Shown here in pieces: positions 33,618-42,612 of a DNA stretch of 64,000 bases (position 1 is the first letter of the stretch; each line of letters begins with the position of its first letter). Below the pieces are notes generated by a model that had not been told where the DNA came from, made no database searches, and saw only the letters and a list, made by a program, of their open reading frames with translations. Origin of the DNA: Kitasatospora sp. A2-31 (GTDB lineage: Bacteria > Actinomycetota > Actinomycetes > Streptomycetales > Streptomycetaceae); NCBI RefSeq assembly GCF_022288725.1, contig NZ_JAKNTA010000015.1, positions 43,985 through 107,984 on the forward strand, given 5' to 3'. A program made the translations under genes and the position numbers.

Positions 33618-34379
33618 GTGTCCGAGGCGGACGAGGCGATCCACGAACACCTGGTGGACCGGGCGGAACTGACCGCACACGGCTGTGTGGCCGACCTGGG
33701 CTGCGGACGGGGCCCCACGCTCGCGGCCTTCGCCCGCCGGTTCCCGCGTGCCCGCCTGGTCGGCCTCGACCACTCCCCCGCCGGCGTCGACGCCGCCCGC
33801 GAGCTGCTGGCCGGCCACCCCGGAGGCACCGACCTCCGGGTGTCCGACCTGGCCCAGCCGCTCCCCCTGGTGACCGGTTGCGCCGATGCGGTCGTCTCCT
33901 ACAACGTCCTGGAGTGCCTCGCTGACCCGGCCGCGCTGCTCCGGGAGGTGTCGCGGGTGCTCCGGCCGGGCGGGCGGGCCGTGCTGGCCCACGTCGACTT
34001 CGACTCGCTGGTGATCGCGGGAGCGCCCCGCGGGCTCGACCGCCGGATCTGCCACGCCTTCACCGACGACCAGCAGCCGTGGATGGAGCACGCCGATGGC
34101 CGGATCGGCCGCAAGCTCCCCGGCCTGGTCGCCGGCTCACCCCTGGTGGTCGAGCAGGTGACCCCGCTGGTGACGGCCTCCACAGAGCTGACCGGCCATG
34201 CCGCCCGGCGCATCGAGGGCGTCCGACACGCGCTCACCGAGGCCGCGCGCCGCGGTGCGGGCCCGCTCTCCCGCGCGGAGATCGAGGAGTGGCACGCGGC
34301 CGTTCAGGGGGCCGCCGCCGCAGGCCGGTTCTTCTTCGCCGAGACGGCCGTCGTCGTCACGGCCCGGGTGCCGGTCTGA
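33618..34379 (+). CDS. Class I SAM-dependent methyltransferase
   Basis: A 253-residue methyltransferase. SAM motif I is VADLGCGRGPTLAAFARRFP, the acidic end of strand 2 is LVGLDHSPAGVDAAREL, motif II is ADAVVSYNVLECLADP, and motif III is VLRPGGRAVLAHVDFD. The substrate is unknown. GTG 33618 sits behind GGGGAGGAAG. It stands alone. Confidence 0.88.
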   Translation: MSEADEAIHEHLVDRAELTAHGCVADLGCGRGPTLAAFARRFPRARLVGLDHSPAGVDAARELLAGHPGGTDLRVSDLAQPLPLVTGCADAVVSYNVLECLADPAALLREVSRVLRPGGRAVLAHVDFDSLVIAGAPRGLDRRICHAFTDDQQPWMEHADGRIGRKLPGLVAGSPLVVEQVTPLVTASTELTGHAARRIEGVRHALTEAARRGAGPLSRAEIEEWHAAVQGAAAAGRFFFAETAVVVTARVPV

Positions 34380-34490
34380 CCGCCGCGGGCCGTCGGGCGG
34401 GCCGGGCGCACTCGGGGGGTAATCGAACTGACGGATGATAAGGTCACGGCAGCCACGGATCGTTCACCAACTCTCCCAAGGATCTCCTTC

Positions 34491-35252
34491 ATGCGCATCA
34501 AGCGGGTTGTCGCTGCCGCGGCCGCCGTTCTCGCCCTCGGCCCGGCCACCGGATGCGACGGCGGCGTAGACGATGCGAAGTCCGCAGCCCCGCCCGTGAC
34601 GAGCCCCAGCACCGAACGCCTGGAATCGATGACCGGCGTGGTGATCCTCGATCGGGCCCACGGCGAGTTCCTCAAGGCCGCCTCGGTGAAGCTCACCGGG
34701 ACCGTGACGGACAAGGCGCGCACGACGGCGACCTTCACGGTGTCCGTGAAGGCGACGGGTGACTGCACGGGCTTCCTCGAGCTCGACGGCAACGGCCGGG
34801 CCGAGCTGCTGCGGGCGTCCGGACAGACCCTGGTGAAGCCGAGCTCGAAGGCACTGGCCGAGTACTTCGGCCTGCCGACCACCGAGTTCAGGGCGGACCG
34901 GTGGATCCGCCTCGCGAAGAGCGAGGCCTCGGACGCCCTCCCCTCGGGAATGTGCGACCTCAAGACCGTCCCGCTGTTCGGCGACGGGGACTGGTCCAAG
35001 ACGGTCAACTCCGAGGGCACCGAGACGGTGAACGGGCGGAAGGTCGTGACGGTCTTCGCCAGCACGCCGGAGGACGGGGCCTACCTCGGCTACGTCGCGA
35101 CGGACGGGCCGGCACGTCCGGCGCGGATCAAGTCGTTCCACAGCGAGGGCCACGACATCGGCCTCACGGTGGACTTCTCCGACTACGACGCCCCGGTGGC
35201 CGTGACACTCCCGCCCGCCGACCAGATCACCGACCCGGCGGCAACCCGTTGA
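34491..35252 (+). CDS. LprG/LppX-like secreted lipoprotein
   Basis: A 253-residue lipoprotein. The signal sequence MRIKRVVAAAAAVLALG leads to a lipobox-like PATGC (Cys22). The mature part (FLKAASVKLTGTVTDKARTTATFTVSV... and GRKVVTVFA...GYVATDGPARPARIK) has the alternating strand pattern of actinobacterial lipoproteins of the LppX/LprG kind, which carry lipids. That assignment is by pattern only. AAGGA precedes the ATG. Its last 26 bases overlap the convergent next gene. Confidence 0.7.
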   Translation: MRIKRVVAAAAAVLALGPATGCDGGVDDAKSAAPPVTSPSTERLESMTGVVILDRAHGEFLKAASVKLTGTVTDKARTTATFTVSVKATGDCTGFLELDGNGRAELLRASGQTLVKPSSKALAEYFGLPTTEFRADRWIRLAKSEASDALPSGMCDLKTVPLFGDGDWSKTVNSEGTETVNGRKVVTVFASTPEDGAYLGYVATDGPARPARIKSFHSEGHDIGLTVDFSDYDAPVAVTLPPADQITDPAATR

Positions 35253-36588
35253 CGGACCTACGCCCGAGCGCCTGACTTCCGGTCGCGCGGCGGAGGATGT
35301 CCAGGACCTCGCCGGTGATGGCTGCCTCGTTCCGCTCCAGGTCGGGGCCGGTGAGCTGGTCGGGCTGGGCGGGGAGGCCGGTCAGCACCGGGGTGTGGAG
35401 GTGGCCGCCCGGAAGGGCCGGCGCGAGTTCGAGGCGCAACCGGTTGGAGCGGTAGGCCACCTCGTTGGACAGGTACCCGCCGCCGCCCCCGGCCACCGCA
35501 CGCGAGCCCGCGGTCGGCCCGTCCTCGCGGTCCACCGGCCGGTCGCTGCCGGCCGGGATCTCGGTGACCGCCGTGTTCAGCCGGACGGGGAACGGCTGCT
35601 GGACGGCGGTCATCTCCTCGGTGGGCAGGGTGGTGGCGATGAACTCGGCCCCAGGACCGAGGCCCGGCGCGGTCACCGGGTGCTCGCGGGTGCCGCCGGC
35701 GAGGGCTCCGACGTTGTCGGGGTAGGGGTCCGCGGAACGGGCCCGGCCCGCCCACGCCTCCAGCGTGAACAGCCCGGGGTAGCCCTGGCTGATCGTGGTG
35801 ATCTGGTCCGCGGCGCGCGGCCCGGACGTCAGGCGCGGGCCGAAGGCGCGCTCGACGATGCCGCGGTCGAAGTCGCCGTAGCGCACCGGCAGGACGACCG
35901 CCCGGATCTCCGCCCGGGTGCCGTCGGCCAGGGTGATCCGCTTGCCGTTCAGCTGCAGGGCGGCGGAGCCGGAGGGGTTCGCCCGGCGCAGTTCGGCGTC
36001 CAGGCCGAACGGGTCGAAGCCGCTGACGAACACCCGGCGCACGCCCGGGCTTCCGCTGAATCCGTTGTCCCGCAGACCGCGCGAGGCGTCCTCGAAGCGC
36101 TGCCGGAGCCGGTCGGCGTCGACGGCGAAGTCCGGCTGCCACTGGCCGAGTCGGGCGGTCATGGCGAGCCTGGTCCAGTACAGCGGGCGGTCGTCCTGGG
36201 CCGGGAGGTCGCCGCCGCGGCGCCGCCCCTGCGCCCGGTCGACCGCGGCCCACCAGAGCGCCTCGCCCCAGGCGTCGACGAGCCGCTCGGCCTCCGCCGC
36301 GCTCCGGGTGGCGCAGAGCGCGGCCGGGAAGCGCCGGACGAAGTCCCCGAGCCCGGCCCGTTCGGTGAAGGCGGCCGTCCGGGCGTCCTGGAGCCGGGCC
36401 TGCTCGCCATCGGTACCGGCCGCAACCGGTGTGCCGGGCGTGGCGGCGGGAGCGGCGGGAGCGGCGGGAGCGGCGGCGGCCGCGTTGCACGCGGGCTGCG
36501 CCTGGGCCGGGACGGCGGCCGGGAGCAGCACGGCCGCGAGAGCGCCGACGAGGGCGGTGGCCAGCTTGGCGGGGCGGGCGAAGGTCAT
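35227..36588 (-). CDS. Secreted pyroglutamyl-peptidase-like protein with altered catalytic Cys
   Basis: A 453-residue exported protein with a signal peptide (LATALVGALAAVLLPAAVPAQAQ). A helical N-terminal part is followed by a peptidase C15-like domain: VFVSGFDPFGLDAELRRANPSG is the family's GFxPFxxxxxNPS motif, and SQGYPGLFTLEAWAGRA is the Glu region. At the place of the catalytic Cys (usual pattern AGxYxCN) the sequence reads LSNEVAYRSNR, so Cys appears replaced by Ser. The His region GGHLHTPV is kept. It may be inactive, or use Ser. Family C15 enzymes are normally about 215 residues and cytoplasmic, so export and the long N-terminus are unusual. Confidence 0.72.
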   Translation of the reverse strand: MTFARPAKLATALVGALAAVLLPAAVPAQAQPACNAAAAAPAAPAAPAATPGTPVAAGTDGEQARLQDARTAAFTERAGLGDFVRRFPAALCATRSAAEAERLVDAWGEALWWAAVDRAQGRRRGGDLPAQDDRPLYWTRLAMTARLGQWQPDFAVDADRLRQRFEDASRGLRDNGFSGSPGVRRVFVSGFDPFGLDAELRRANPSGSAALQLNGKRITLADGTRAEIRAVVLPVRYGDFDRGIVERAFGPRLTSGPRAADQITTISQGYPGLFTLEAWAGRARSADPYPDNVGALAGGTREHPVTAPGLGPGAEFIATTLPTEEMTAVQQPFPVRLNTAVTEIPAGSDRPVDREDGPTAGSRAVAGGGGGYLSNEVAYRSNRLRLELAPALPGGHLHTPVLTGLPAQPDQLTGPDLERNEAAITGEVLDILRRATGSQALGRRSVNGLPPGR

Positions 36589-36688
36589 GGGATGTGACGG
36601 TACATCGACAATCGACTCGCCGCCAGAAGTCCGGCCCCGGGGTCCTGGCGGCGGGCCGGCCCGCCGCCAGGACCCCGGGCGGAGACGC

Positions 36689-37612
36689 TCAGCGCACGGA
36701 CCGGCGCGTCGCCTTCACCTCACGGCTGACGGCCCAGGCGTCCGCGACGGGACCGACGTGCCCGAGCTTGTCCGGGTTGACCACCGAACGGACGGCTCGC
36801 ACCTGCCCGTCGAGGACGTCGAGCGCCAGCGCATTGAGGACCCCGCCGTCCCGGTCGCGAAGGATCGCCCCCGGCTGGCCGTTGACCTCGCGGGGCTCCA
36901 GCACGACGCCGATCCGGGCCAACCGCGGGAAGACGGCGGCCAGCAGCCGGGCCACGTTGTCGGCCCCGAAGACGGTCCTGGCCAGCTGGGGAGCCTTGCC
37001 GCCACCGTCGCCGACGAGCGAGACGTCGGCGGCGAGCAGGTCGCGCAGGCCGACCACGTCGCCCTCCCGGAGCGCGTCGAAGAACCTGGACGCGAGTTCG
37101 TCGCGTTCCTTCCGGTCGGCTTCGAAGCGGGGCCGACCCTCGTCCATGTGGCGGCGGGCGCGTACCGCGAGCTGGCGGCAGGCCGCCTCCGAGCGGCCGA
37201 CGGCCGCGGCCACGTCGGGGAAGCCGAAGTCGAAGACCTCGCGGAGCACGAAGACCGCCCGCTCCAGCGGGCTGAGCCGTTCCAGCAGGAGCAGGGCCGC
37301 CATCGACACCGAGTCGGCCAGCTCCGCCGACCGCGCCGGGTCCTCGTACGGGTCGGCGAGCAGCGGCTCGGGGAACCACGGCCCGACGTAGGCCTCCCGG
37401 CGCACGCGGGCCGAACGCAGCACGTCGATCGAGATCCGGGTGACCACCGCCGACAGGAACGCCCTGACCGACACCGGCCGGGTCGACGACGCCTCGAAAC
37501 GCAGCCAGGTCTCCTGCACGGCGTCCTCGGCCTCGCTCACACTGCCCAGGATCCGGTAGGCGATCGAGAACAACAGCGGCCGCAGCTCCTCGAACTCCTC
37601 GACCTTGTCCAC
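36689..37612 (-). CDS. sigJ: ECF41-group sigma factor with SnoaL-like C-terminal domain
   Basis: A 307-residue sigma factor of the SigJ/ECF41 type. Regions 2 and 4 (LRPLLFSIAYRILGSVSEAEDAVQETWLR; LSPLERAVFVLREVFDFGFPDVAAAVGRSEAACRQL) are followed by a SnoaL-like domain. The group's hallmark motifs are present: PWFPEP (WLPEP) in the linker, DGGGK, and NPDKL near the C-terminus. In this group the fused C-terminal domain controls activity in place of an anti-sigma factor. GTG 37612 follows GGGAGGG. The upstream gene is the typical ECF41 partner, a carboxymuconolactone decarboxylase. Confidence 0.92.
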   Translation of the reverse strand: MDKVEEFEELRPLLFSIAYRILGSVSEAEDAVQETWLRFEASSTRPVSVRAFLSAVVTRISIDVLRSARVRREAYVGPWFPEPLLADPYEDPARSAELADSVSMAALLLLERLSPLERAVFVLREVFDFGFPDVAAAVGRSEAACRQLAVRARRHMDEGRPRFEADRKERDELASRFFDALREGDVVGLRDLLAADVSLVGDGGGKAPQLARTVFGADNVARLLAAVFPRLARIGVVLEPREVNGQPGAILRDRDGGVLNALALDVLDGQVRAVRSVVNPDKLGHVGPVADAWAVSREVKATRRSVR

Positions 37613-37782
37613 GTCTTGTCCCTCCCCTTTATTGCCCTGCCGCCCGGTGGACGGACGCGGCCGTCCCCCATCATGATCACCCGGGCCGTCGGCGGGCCAC
37701 AGTACCGCCCCGCACCCGACGGCCCGACGGCCGGCCCGGAGCTCGCAACCGAACTCCGGGCCGAGGCACGCCGAGACCGGTA

Positions 37783-37809
37783 CGGTACCGGCGCCTGGCG
37801 CCGGTACCG
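37783..37809 (-). terminator. Perfect 27-base palindrome between CMD gene and sigJ
   Basis: CGGTACCGGCGCC-T-GGCGCCGGTACCG lies 13 bases after the decarboxylase stop and about 170 bases before sigJ. It could be a terminator or attenuator that lowers sigJ readthrough, or a protein-binding site. Confidence 0.55.
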
Positions 37810-37822
37810 GCACCGGCACCGC

Positions 37823-38296
37823 TCAGTGGAAGCTTCCGGGCTGGTAGGAACCGGCCGGCTGCTGGGTGATGATGTTCAGTCGGTTGACCATGTTCATGAA
37901 CGAGATCAGCACCACCAGCGAGGTGAGCTGCTCCTGGTCGTAGTGCTCGGAGGCGCGCGCCCACACCGCGTCACTCACCCCGCCTGCCGCGTCGGCGACC
38001 CTGGTCCCCTCCTCCGCCAGCAGCAGCGCGGCCCGCTCGGCCTCGGTGAAGACCGTGGCCTCACGCCACGCCGCGACCAGGTGCAGCCGCACGGGGCTCT
38101 CGCCGGCCGCGGCGGCCTCCTTGGTGTGCATGTCGATGCAGACGGCGCAGCCGTTGATCTGGCTGACCCTCAGCGCCACCAGCTCCTGCGTGGCGGGCGG
38201 CACCGACGACTCCTTGAGCGCCTTGCCCACTGTCATGAAGTGCTTGAGGGCCTTGCCGGCGGTGGGGTCGGTGAAGAAGTCCAGGCGGGCGTCCAT
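37823..38296 (-). CDS. Carboxymuconolactone decarboxylase/AhpD-like protein, ECF41 partner
   Basis: A 157-residue CMD-family protein with the redox motif CAVCIDMHTKEA (CxxCxxxH) after LVALRVSQING. CMD genes are the most common neighbours and targets of ECF41 sigma factors. The match is reinforced here by a perfect ECF41 promoter upstream (38342-38368). GAGGAG precedes ATG 38296. Confidence 0.92.
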   Translation of the reverse strand: MDARLDFFTDPTAGKALKHFMTVGKALKESSVPPATQELVALRVSQINGCAVCIDMHTKEAAAAGESPVRLHLVAAWREATVFTEAERAALLLAEEGTRVADAAGGVSDAVWARASEHYDQEQLTSLVVLISFMNMVNRLNIITQQPAGSYQPGSFH

Positions 38297-38341
38297 GGTG
38301 CGGCTCCTCTGTTGTCGTCGTCAGCGGCTTGCACCCCTTGA

Positions 38342-38368
38342 GACGGAACGGCCCGGCCCCCTGTGACA
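38342..38368 (-). promoter_or_regulatory. ECF41-type promoter
   Basis: Minus-strand TGTCACA (38368-38362), 16 bases, then CGTC (38345-38342). This equals the published ECF41 consensus TGTCACA-N16-CGTC as I recall it. It lies 46 bases before the decarboxylase ATG, so the adjacent SigJ-type factor should drive this gene. Confidence 0.85.
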
Positions 38369-38520
38369 TCGGCGGATGTGACCCGCGACACAGCCCCGCC
38401 GCCGCCCGGCGTCCCACCGCTGTCGCCGTCCCCGCCGACCCATTCCCCGGCGACGGCGCGCCGCCCATTCCCCGGCCGGGCCCAGGACGGACGGGGCCGG
38501 ACTCGCCGGTTCCGGCGGCG

Positions 38521-39414
38521 CTACTCCGACAGTGCGCGGCGCAGGACCGCCCCCAGCTCGGCGATCTGACGCTGCGACACCTCCGCGGAGAGGATCGCCT
38601 GCGAGCCGTGGAAGGTGCCGGCCCACTGGTGCAGTTCGACCGAGACGCCCGCCCGCAGCAGGCGCAGCGCGTACGTGATGTCGACGTCACGGTACGGGCA
38701 GTACTCCGCGGTGGCGATGTAGGCGGGCGGCAGCCCGGACAGGTCGGCGGCGCGTGCCGGGGCGGCGTACGGGGTGGCGGGCGCGGAGCCCACGTAGTGC
38801 CGCCACGCCCTCGCCATGTGCTCGTGGCCCCCGCCGAGCGTCTCGGCGAGCCCCGTCGACCAGGACTCGCACCGGTCGTCGAGCCCGGGCTGGTTGAGCA
38901 GTTGGAACCTGATGCGCGGCCCCTGCTCGTCCCGGGCCCGCAGGGCCAACCCCGCCGCGAGGGTCCCGCCGGCGCTGTGGCCGCCGACCGCGATCCGCTC
39001 CGGGTCGATCCCGAGCTCGGCCGCGTGCTCGGCGGTCCAGGCCAGCGCGGCGTACGCGTCGTCGAAAGCGGCCGGGAACGGGTGCTCGGGGGCCAGCCGG
39101 TAGCCGACCGAGATCATCGCCACCCCGGCGGCTGCCGCGAGCCGCGCGGCCCACGGGTGTTCGGTGTTGAGGTCCCCCATCGCCCAGGAGCCGCCGTGCA
39201 GCCAGACGACGGCGCCCTGAGCCCCGTACGGGCGGTAGATCCGCACCGGTACGGGTGATGCGGCGGGTACGGTGCGGTCCTCGACCGCCATGCCGGTGGT
39301 GTCCGGCGCCGGCACCGCGGCGGCACGCTCCGAGTAGTGCCTGCGGTCGGCGAGCGGATCGGCCAGGTCGATCACGGGGACCAGCGGGACGAAGGGCTCC
39401 AGTTCTGGATTCAT
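38521..39414 (-). CDS. Alpha/beta hydrolase of the hormone-sensitive-lipase family
   Basis: A 297-residue esterase. The oxyanion-hole motif is VVWLHGGSWAMGD, the nucleophile elbow GGHSAGGTLA, and the catalytic His lies in WAGTFHGS. This is the HGG/GxSxG pattern of family IV esterases. ATG 39414 gives the family's usual MNPELEPF start; an ATG three codons earlier is possible. It is divergent from a PucR-type regulator that may control it. Confidence 0.88.
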   Translation of the reverse strand: MNPELEPFVPLVPVIDLADPLADRRHYSERAAAVPAPDTTGMAVEDRTVPAASPVPVRIYRPYGAQGAVVWLHGGSWAMGDLNTEHPWAARLAAAAGVAMISVGYRLAPEHPFPAAFDDAYAALAWTAEHAAELGIDPERIAVGGHSAGGTLAAGLALRARDEQGPRIRFQLLNQPGLDDRCESWSTGLAETLGGGHEHMARAWRHYVGSAPATPYAAPARAADLSGLPPAYIATAEYCPYRDVDITYALRLLRAGVSVELHQWAGTFHGSQAILSAEVSQRQIAELGAVLRRALSE

Positions 39415-39534
39415 GCCGACCATCCTGGCCGCCGCACCCGTTCCGATTCATCCGCCGTTCGTCGCGTGATCGCCCCGACCACGCGCCACTCGGCGGGTCC
39501 CTCGACGCATCCGCGCCTGCCTATGCTGGGTGGC

Positions 39535-40602
39535 ATGGAGGCCCTGGCCGAACGGCTGTCCCATCTCGACTCGCACCTGCAGGGATCGATCCGCGTCGTC
39601 GCGTTCTACGACACGCTGATGCGCCGTCGCGTGGACCTGCCCGCCCTCGCACGGGCCTCGGCGGGCCTGGCCTCGTGCGTGGCCGGCATCCGGCTCCACG
39701 GCACGGGAGAGGTGATCCGTTTCGCCCCCGACGGCCAGCCCGCACCCGCAGCTCCGGTGCCCGTGGCTCCCGCCCTCGCGGCCGGCGCGGAGTCCGCGTC
39801 CGGCACCGCGTCGATCACCCTCGACGAGGAGGAGATCGGCACCGTGTGGCTGGAACGCCCCGGCCCGCCCGGTCCGCTCGACGACATCCTGCTCGACCGG
39901 CTCGCCCTCGCCGCCGCGGCCGTCGTCGAGCGGTACGGCCCGGCCCGCACCACGATGGCCGACCCCGCCCTCGTCGAACTGGCCGTCAGCGCCGACAGCG
40001 ACGACGCGTCCAGAGCCCGGGCGCTCCGGCTGCTCGGCTTCCCCGCCGACCAGCCGGTCCGCGTCGCCGCCGTCCGGTCGCGGCTGCCGCTCGACCGGCT
40101 CGGTGCCCTGGTCTGCCCGGCCCGCCCGGTGAAGGCCGCGGCACTCGCCGACGTCGGCGTCATCCTGGCCGGCACCATCGACCCTGCGGCGTTCCCGGCC
40201 GGCGTACGGGCGGGCGTCGGCGCCGCCGCCGGCCCGCACCGGTCCTGGCAGCAGGCCCGCACCGCCCTGCGCTTCACCACCGCACGCGAGCCGGTCGTCC
40301 ACCACGACGGCCTCGGCGCACTCGCGCTGCTCGCCGGGATCCCCCGGGACGTGGCGCGGGAGAACACCGACGTCGCCGCGATCGGCCGCCTCGCCGGAAA
40401 CCCGGAGGACCTCGACACCCTCGACGCCTACTGCGCCGCCGGCTCGCTGCGCCGCGCCGCCGACCTGCTCCACCTCCACCACAGCAGCGTCGCCCGGCGG
40501 CTCCAGCACATCGGCTCCGCCCTGGGCTTCGACGTCTCCCAGCCCACCGGGCTGACCCGTGCCACCCTCGCCCTCACCACCTGGCGGCTCCTGGGCGACT
40601 GA
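39535..40602 (+). CDS. PucR-type transcriptional regulator
   Basis: A 355-residue regulator. The C-terminal 60 residues, LDTLDAYCAAGSLRRAADLL...SSVARRLQHIGSALGFDV, are a PucR C-terminal helix-turn-helix. The N-terminal part looks like a sensor domain (GAF/PucR-like). TATGCT ends 7 bases before ATG 39535 with no ribosome site, so it is probably leaderless. Control of the divergent esterase is inferred. Confidence 0.82.
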   Translation: MEALAERLSHLDSHLQGSIRVVAFYDTLMRRRVDLPALARASAGLASCVAGIRLHGTGEVIRFAPDGQPAPAAPVPVAPALAAGAESASGTASITLDEEEIGTVWLERPGPPGPLDDILLDRLALAAAAVVERYGPARTTMADPALVELAVSADSDDASRARALRLLGFPADQPVRVAAVRSRLPLDRLGALVCPARPVKAAALADVGVILAGTIDPAAFPAGVRAGVGAAAGPHRSWQQARTALRFTTAREPVVHHDGLGALALLAGIPRDVARENTDVAAIGRLAGNPEDLDTLDAYCAAGSLRRAADLLHLHHSSVARRLQHIGSALGFDVSQPTGLTRATLALTTWRLLGD

Positions 40603-40718
40603 CGCGCCCGCCTCCGGCGACGCGGCCCCTGGGCAGCGGGTGGCGGCTGTGAGCAGCGGCGGTCCGGTGACCCTGCGGCCCAGGACGCGGGACGCTCCGG
40701 GGTGTCCGCGTGCTCCGC

Positions 40719-42038
40719 TCACCGGCTCGCGTCCGGGGGTGGCGGCCGGCGGAGACCGGGCAGGAAGGTCAGTGCGAGGACGACGGCGAGGACGAGGGTG
40801 TGGACCGCCATCGCACCGCCCGCCGAGAAGCGCTCGTCGAGCCAGCCGGTGACCACGGTGGCGAACGGGTAGAGGCAGCCGCCGACCAGGAACAGCGAGC
40901 CCTGCACCCGGCCCATCAGCGCGTCCGGGACGAGTGCGAGGACGCGGGTGTTGGTGCGGACCACCACGGCCGGGCTGACCAGGGCGATCGCCGCCGTGCA
41001 GAGCGTCATCACCACCGGTGACGGCCGCAGGGCTGCGCCGCCCGCGACGGCGACGATCACCGCGGTGACCACCCGGAGCAACCGGGCGTCCGACACCCGG
41101 GGGAACCGGGGCGCCAGCAGCGCGCCGGCCACCCCGGCGACGGCGGTGACGGCCAGGGCCACGCCCAGCGACTGCGGGCGGTCCCGGCCGGCGACGACGA
41201 CCAGCACGAAGGCGATGCCGGCGGTGGCGAAGTTCACCAGCGCCGACCAGGCCAGGAGCGCCCGCAGGGAGCGGGAGCCGGCGACGTACCGCAGACCGTC
41301 CGCGACGGCGGCCCGAACCCCACCGCCGTTGCCACCGCCGTCGCCACCGCTGCCGTCACCACTGCTGCCGCCGCTGCCGCCGCCCAGTGAGCGGCGGACG
41401 GTCAGCACCAGCACCAGCGACACCGCGTAGGACAGCCCGTCGAGCAGGAACGGGACCGCCGGCTGGAAGCGGTAGAGGGCCGCGCCGAGCAATGGTCCGA
41501 GGAACTGCACCGCGTACGACTGGCCCTGACCGAGGGCGACGGCCGCGTCCAGCTCCCGGCGGGGCACCAGCCGGGGCAGGGCGGCCATGCCCGCGGGCAT
41601 GGCCGCCGAGGTCAGCAGGCCCTCCACCGTCGCGAGCGCACCGGCCAGCAGGACCGGCCCGCGTCCGGCGTCCTGGCCGCCGAGCACCAGCAGCCCCAGC
41701 GCGCCGACCGCGGCCGCCCGGCCCGCGTCCGCGGCGATCAGGATCGTCCGGCGGCGCCGGCGGTCCGCGAGGGCACCGGCCGGCAGCTGGGCGGCGAACA
41801 GCGCGACCAGCCGCACGGTGGCGACCAGGCCGGCCAGCGCCGGCGAGCCGGTCCGGTCCAGGATCCACAACGGCATGGCCAGTGCGGTGAGTTGCGATCC
41901 GAGGCCGGACAGGCCCGCGCCGAACCAGAGCCGCCGGAAGTCCCGGTGCCGCAGCGGCCCGGCACGCCTGCGCCGACGGCGGTCGCGTCGGCCGGCCGCG
42001 GCCGCCGCCTCGTCCCGCTTGGTGAGGTCAGTGGCCAT
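40719..42038 (-). CDS. MFS exporter of the lanthipeptide cluster
   Basis: A 439-residue MFS protein of the EntS/macrolide-efflux type: RDFRRLWFGAGLSGLGSQLTALAM at the start, the signature GALADRRRRRTIL, and about 12 hydrophobic helices. A Gly/Ser/Asp-rich loop (near residues 215-240) separates the two halves. It overlaps the flavoprotein gene by 11 bases and is the last gene of the lanthipeptide operon, so peptide export is likely. Class III clusters more often use ABC transporters, so MFS is a less common choice. Confidence 0.88.
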   Translation of the reverse strand: MATDLTKRDEAAAAAGRRDRRRRRRAGPLRHRDFRRLWFGAGLSGLGSQLTALAMPLWILDRTGSPALAGLVATVRLVALFAAQLPAGALADRRRRRTILIAADAGRAAAVGALGLLVLGGQDAGRGPVLLAGALATVEGLLTSAAMPAGMAALPRLVPRRELDAAVALGQGQSYAVQFLGPLLGAALYRFQPAVPFLLDGLSYAVSLVLVLTVRRSLGGGSGGSSGDGSGGDGGGNGGGVRAAVADGLRYVAGSRSLRALLAWSALVNFATAGIAFVLVVVAGRDRPQSLGVALAVTAVAGVAGALLAPRFPRVSDARLLRVVTAVIVAVAGGAALRPSPVVMTLCTAAIALVSPAVVVRTNTRVLALVPDALMGRVQGSLFLVGGCLYPFATVVTGWLDERFSAGGAMAVHTLVLAVVLALTFLPGLRRPPPPDASR

Positions 42039-42612
42039 CGGAGCGCTCCTGGGCCCGCGCCGCCTCGGGAGCCCCGAGCGTCTGCCACCAGGACGCCACC
42101 ACTCGGGCCGCCCGCTCCGGCGTCACCAGCCCCCGGCCCTCGACCACCTGCCCGCGCCACAGCTCGTACACCTCGCCGGGCTGCGGATCGACGACGACGT
42201 GCCCCTCGGCGCGGAGGGCGGCGACGTGCCGCCGGGTGGTCGGCTTCTCCCACATGACGGCGTTCATGCTCGGGAAGAGCAGGGCCGGTCGCGGGTGGGC
42301 CAGCAGGGCGGTCTGGGCCGGGGAGCCGGCCAGCCCGAGGGCCGCGCCGGCCAGCAGGTTCGCGGTGGCGGGCAGGACGGCGAGGCCCCGTGAGCGGCGG
42401 GCGAGCTCGGTGGGGTTGACCGGGTCGCCCGCGCCGTAGGCCTCGTCGGCGTGCCAGGCGAGCGCTTCGGCCCGCAGGAAACGCTCGGCGCTGTGGGTGA
42501 GCAGCACCCGCAGTGGTGCCCGCACGCCTTGCCGCAGGCGGACCAGGTAGCCGGGCAGGTCGAGCGCGGCGCTCGCCCCGCAGACGATGACGGTCAGCGC
42601 GTCGTCACGCAT
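42028..42612 (-). CDS. lanD: LanD-type flavoprotein, peptidyl-cysteine decarboxylase
   Basis: A 194-residue HFCD-family flavoprotein. It starts LTVIVCGASAALDLPGYLVR, carries the conserved phosphate-binding and catalytic segments (VLLTHSAERFL; VLPATANLLAGAALGLAG), and has the signature MNAVMWEKPTTRRHVAALRAEG, the P-A-x-N and M-N-x-x-M-W pattern of LanD/Dfp. These enzymes oxidatively decarboxylate the C-terminal Cys of a precursor peptide, giving the enethiol needed for AviCys or avionin rings. ATG 42612 lies inside the LanKC end (8-base overlap). Both precursors here end in Cys, as required. Confidence 0.9.
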   Translation of the reverse strand: MRDDALTVIVCGASAALDLPGYLVRLRQGVRAPLRVLLTHSAERFLRAEALAWHADEAYGAGDPVNPTELARRSRGLAVLPATANLLAGAALGLAGSPAQTALLAHPRPALLFPSMNAVMWEKPTTRRHVAALRAEGHVVVDPQPGEVYELWRGQVVEGRGLVTPERAARVVASWWQTLGAPEAARAQERSDGH

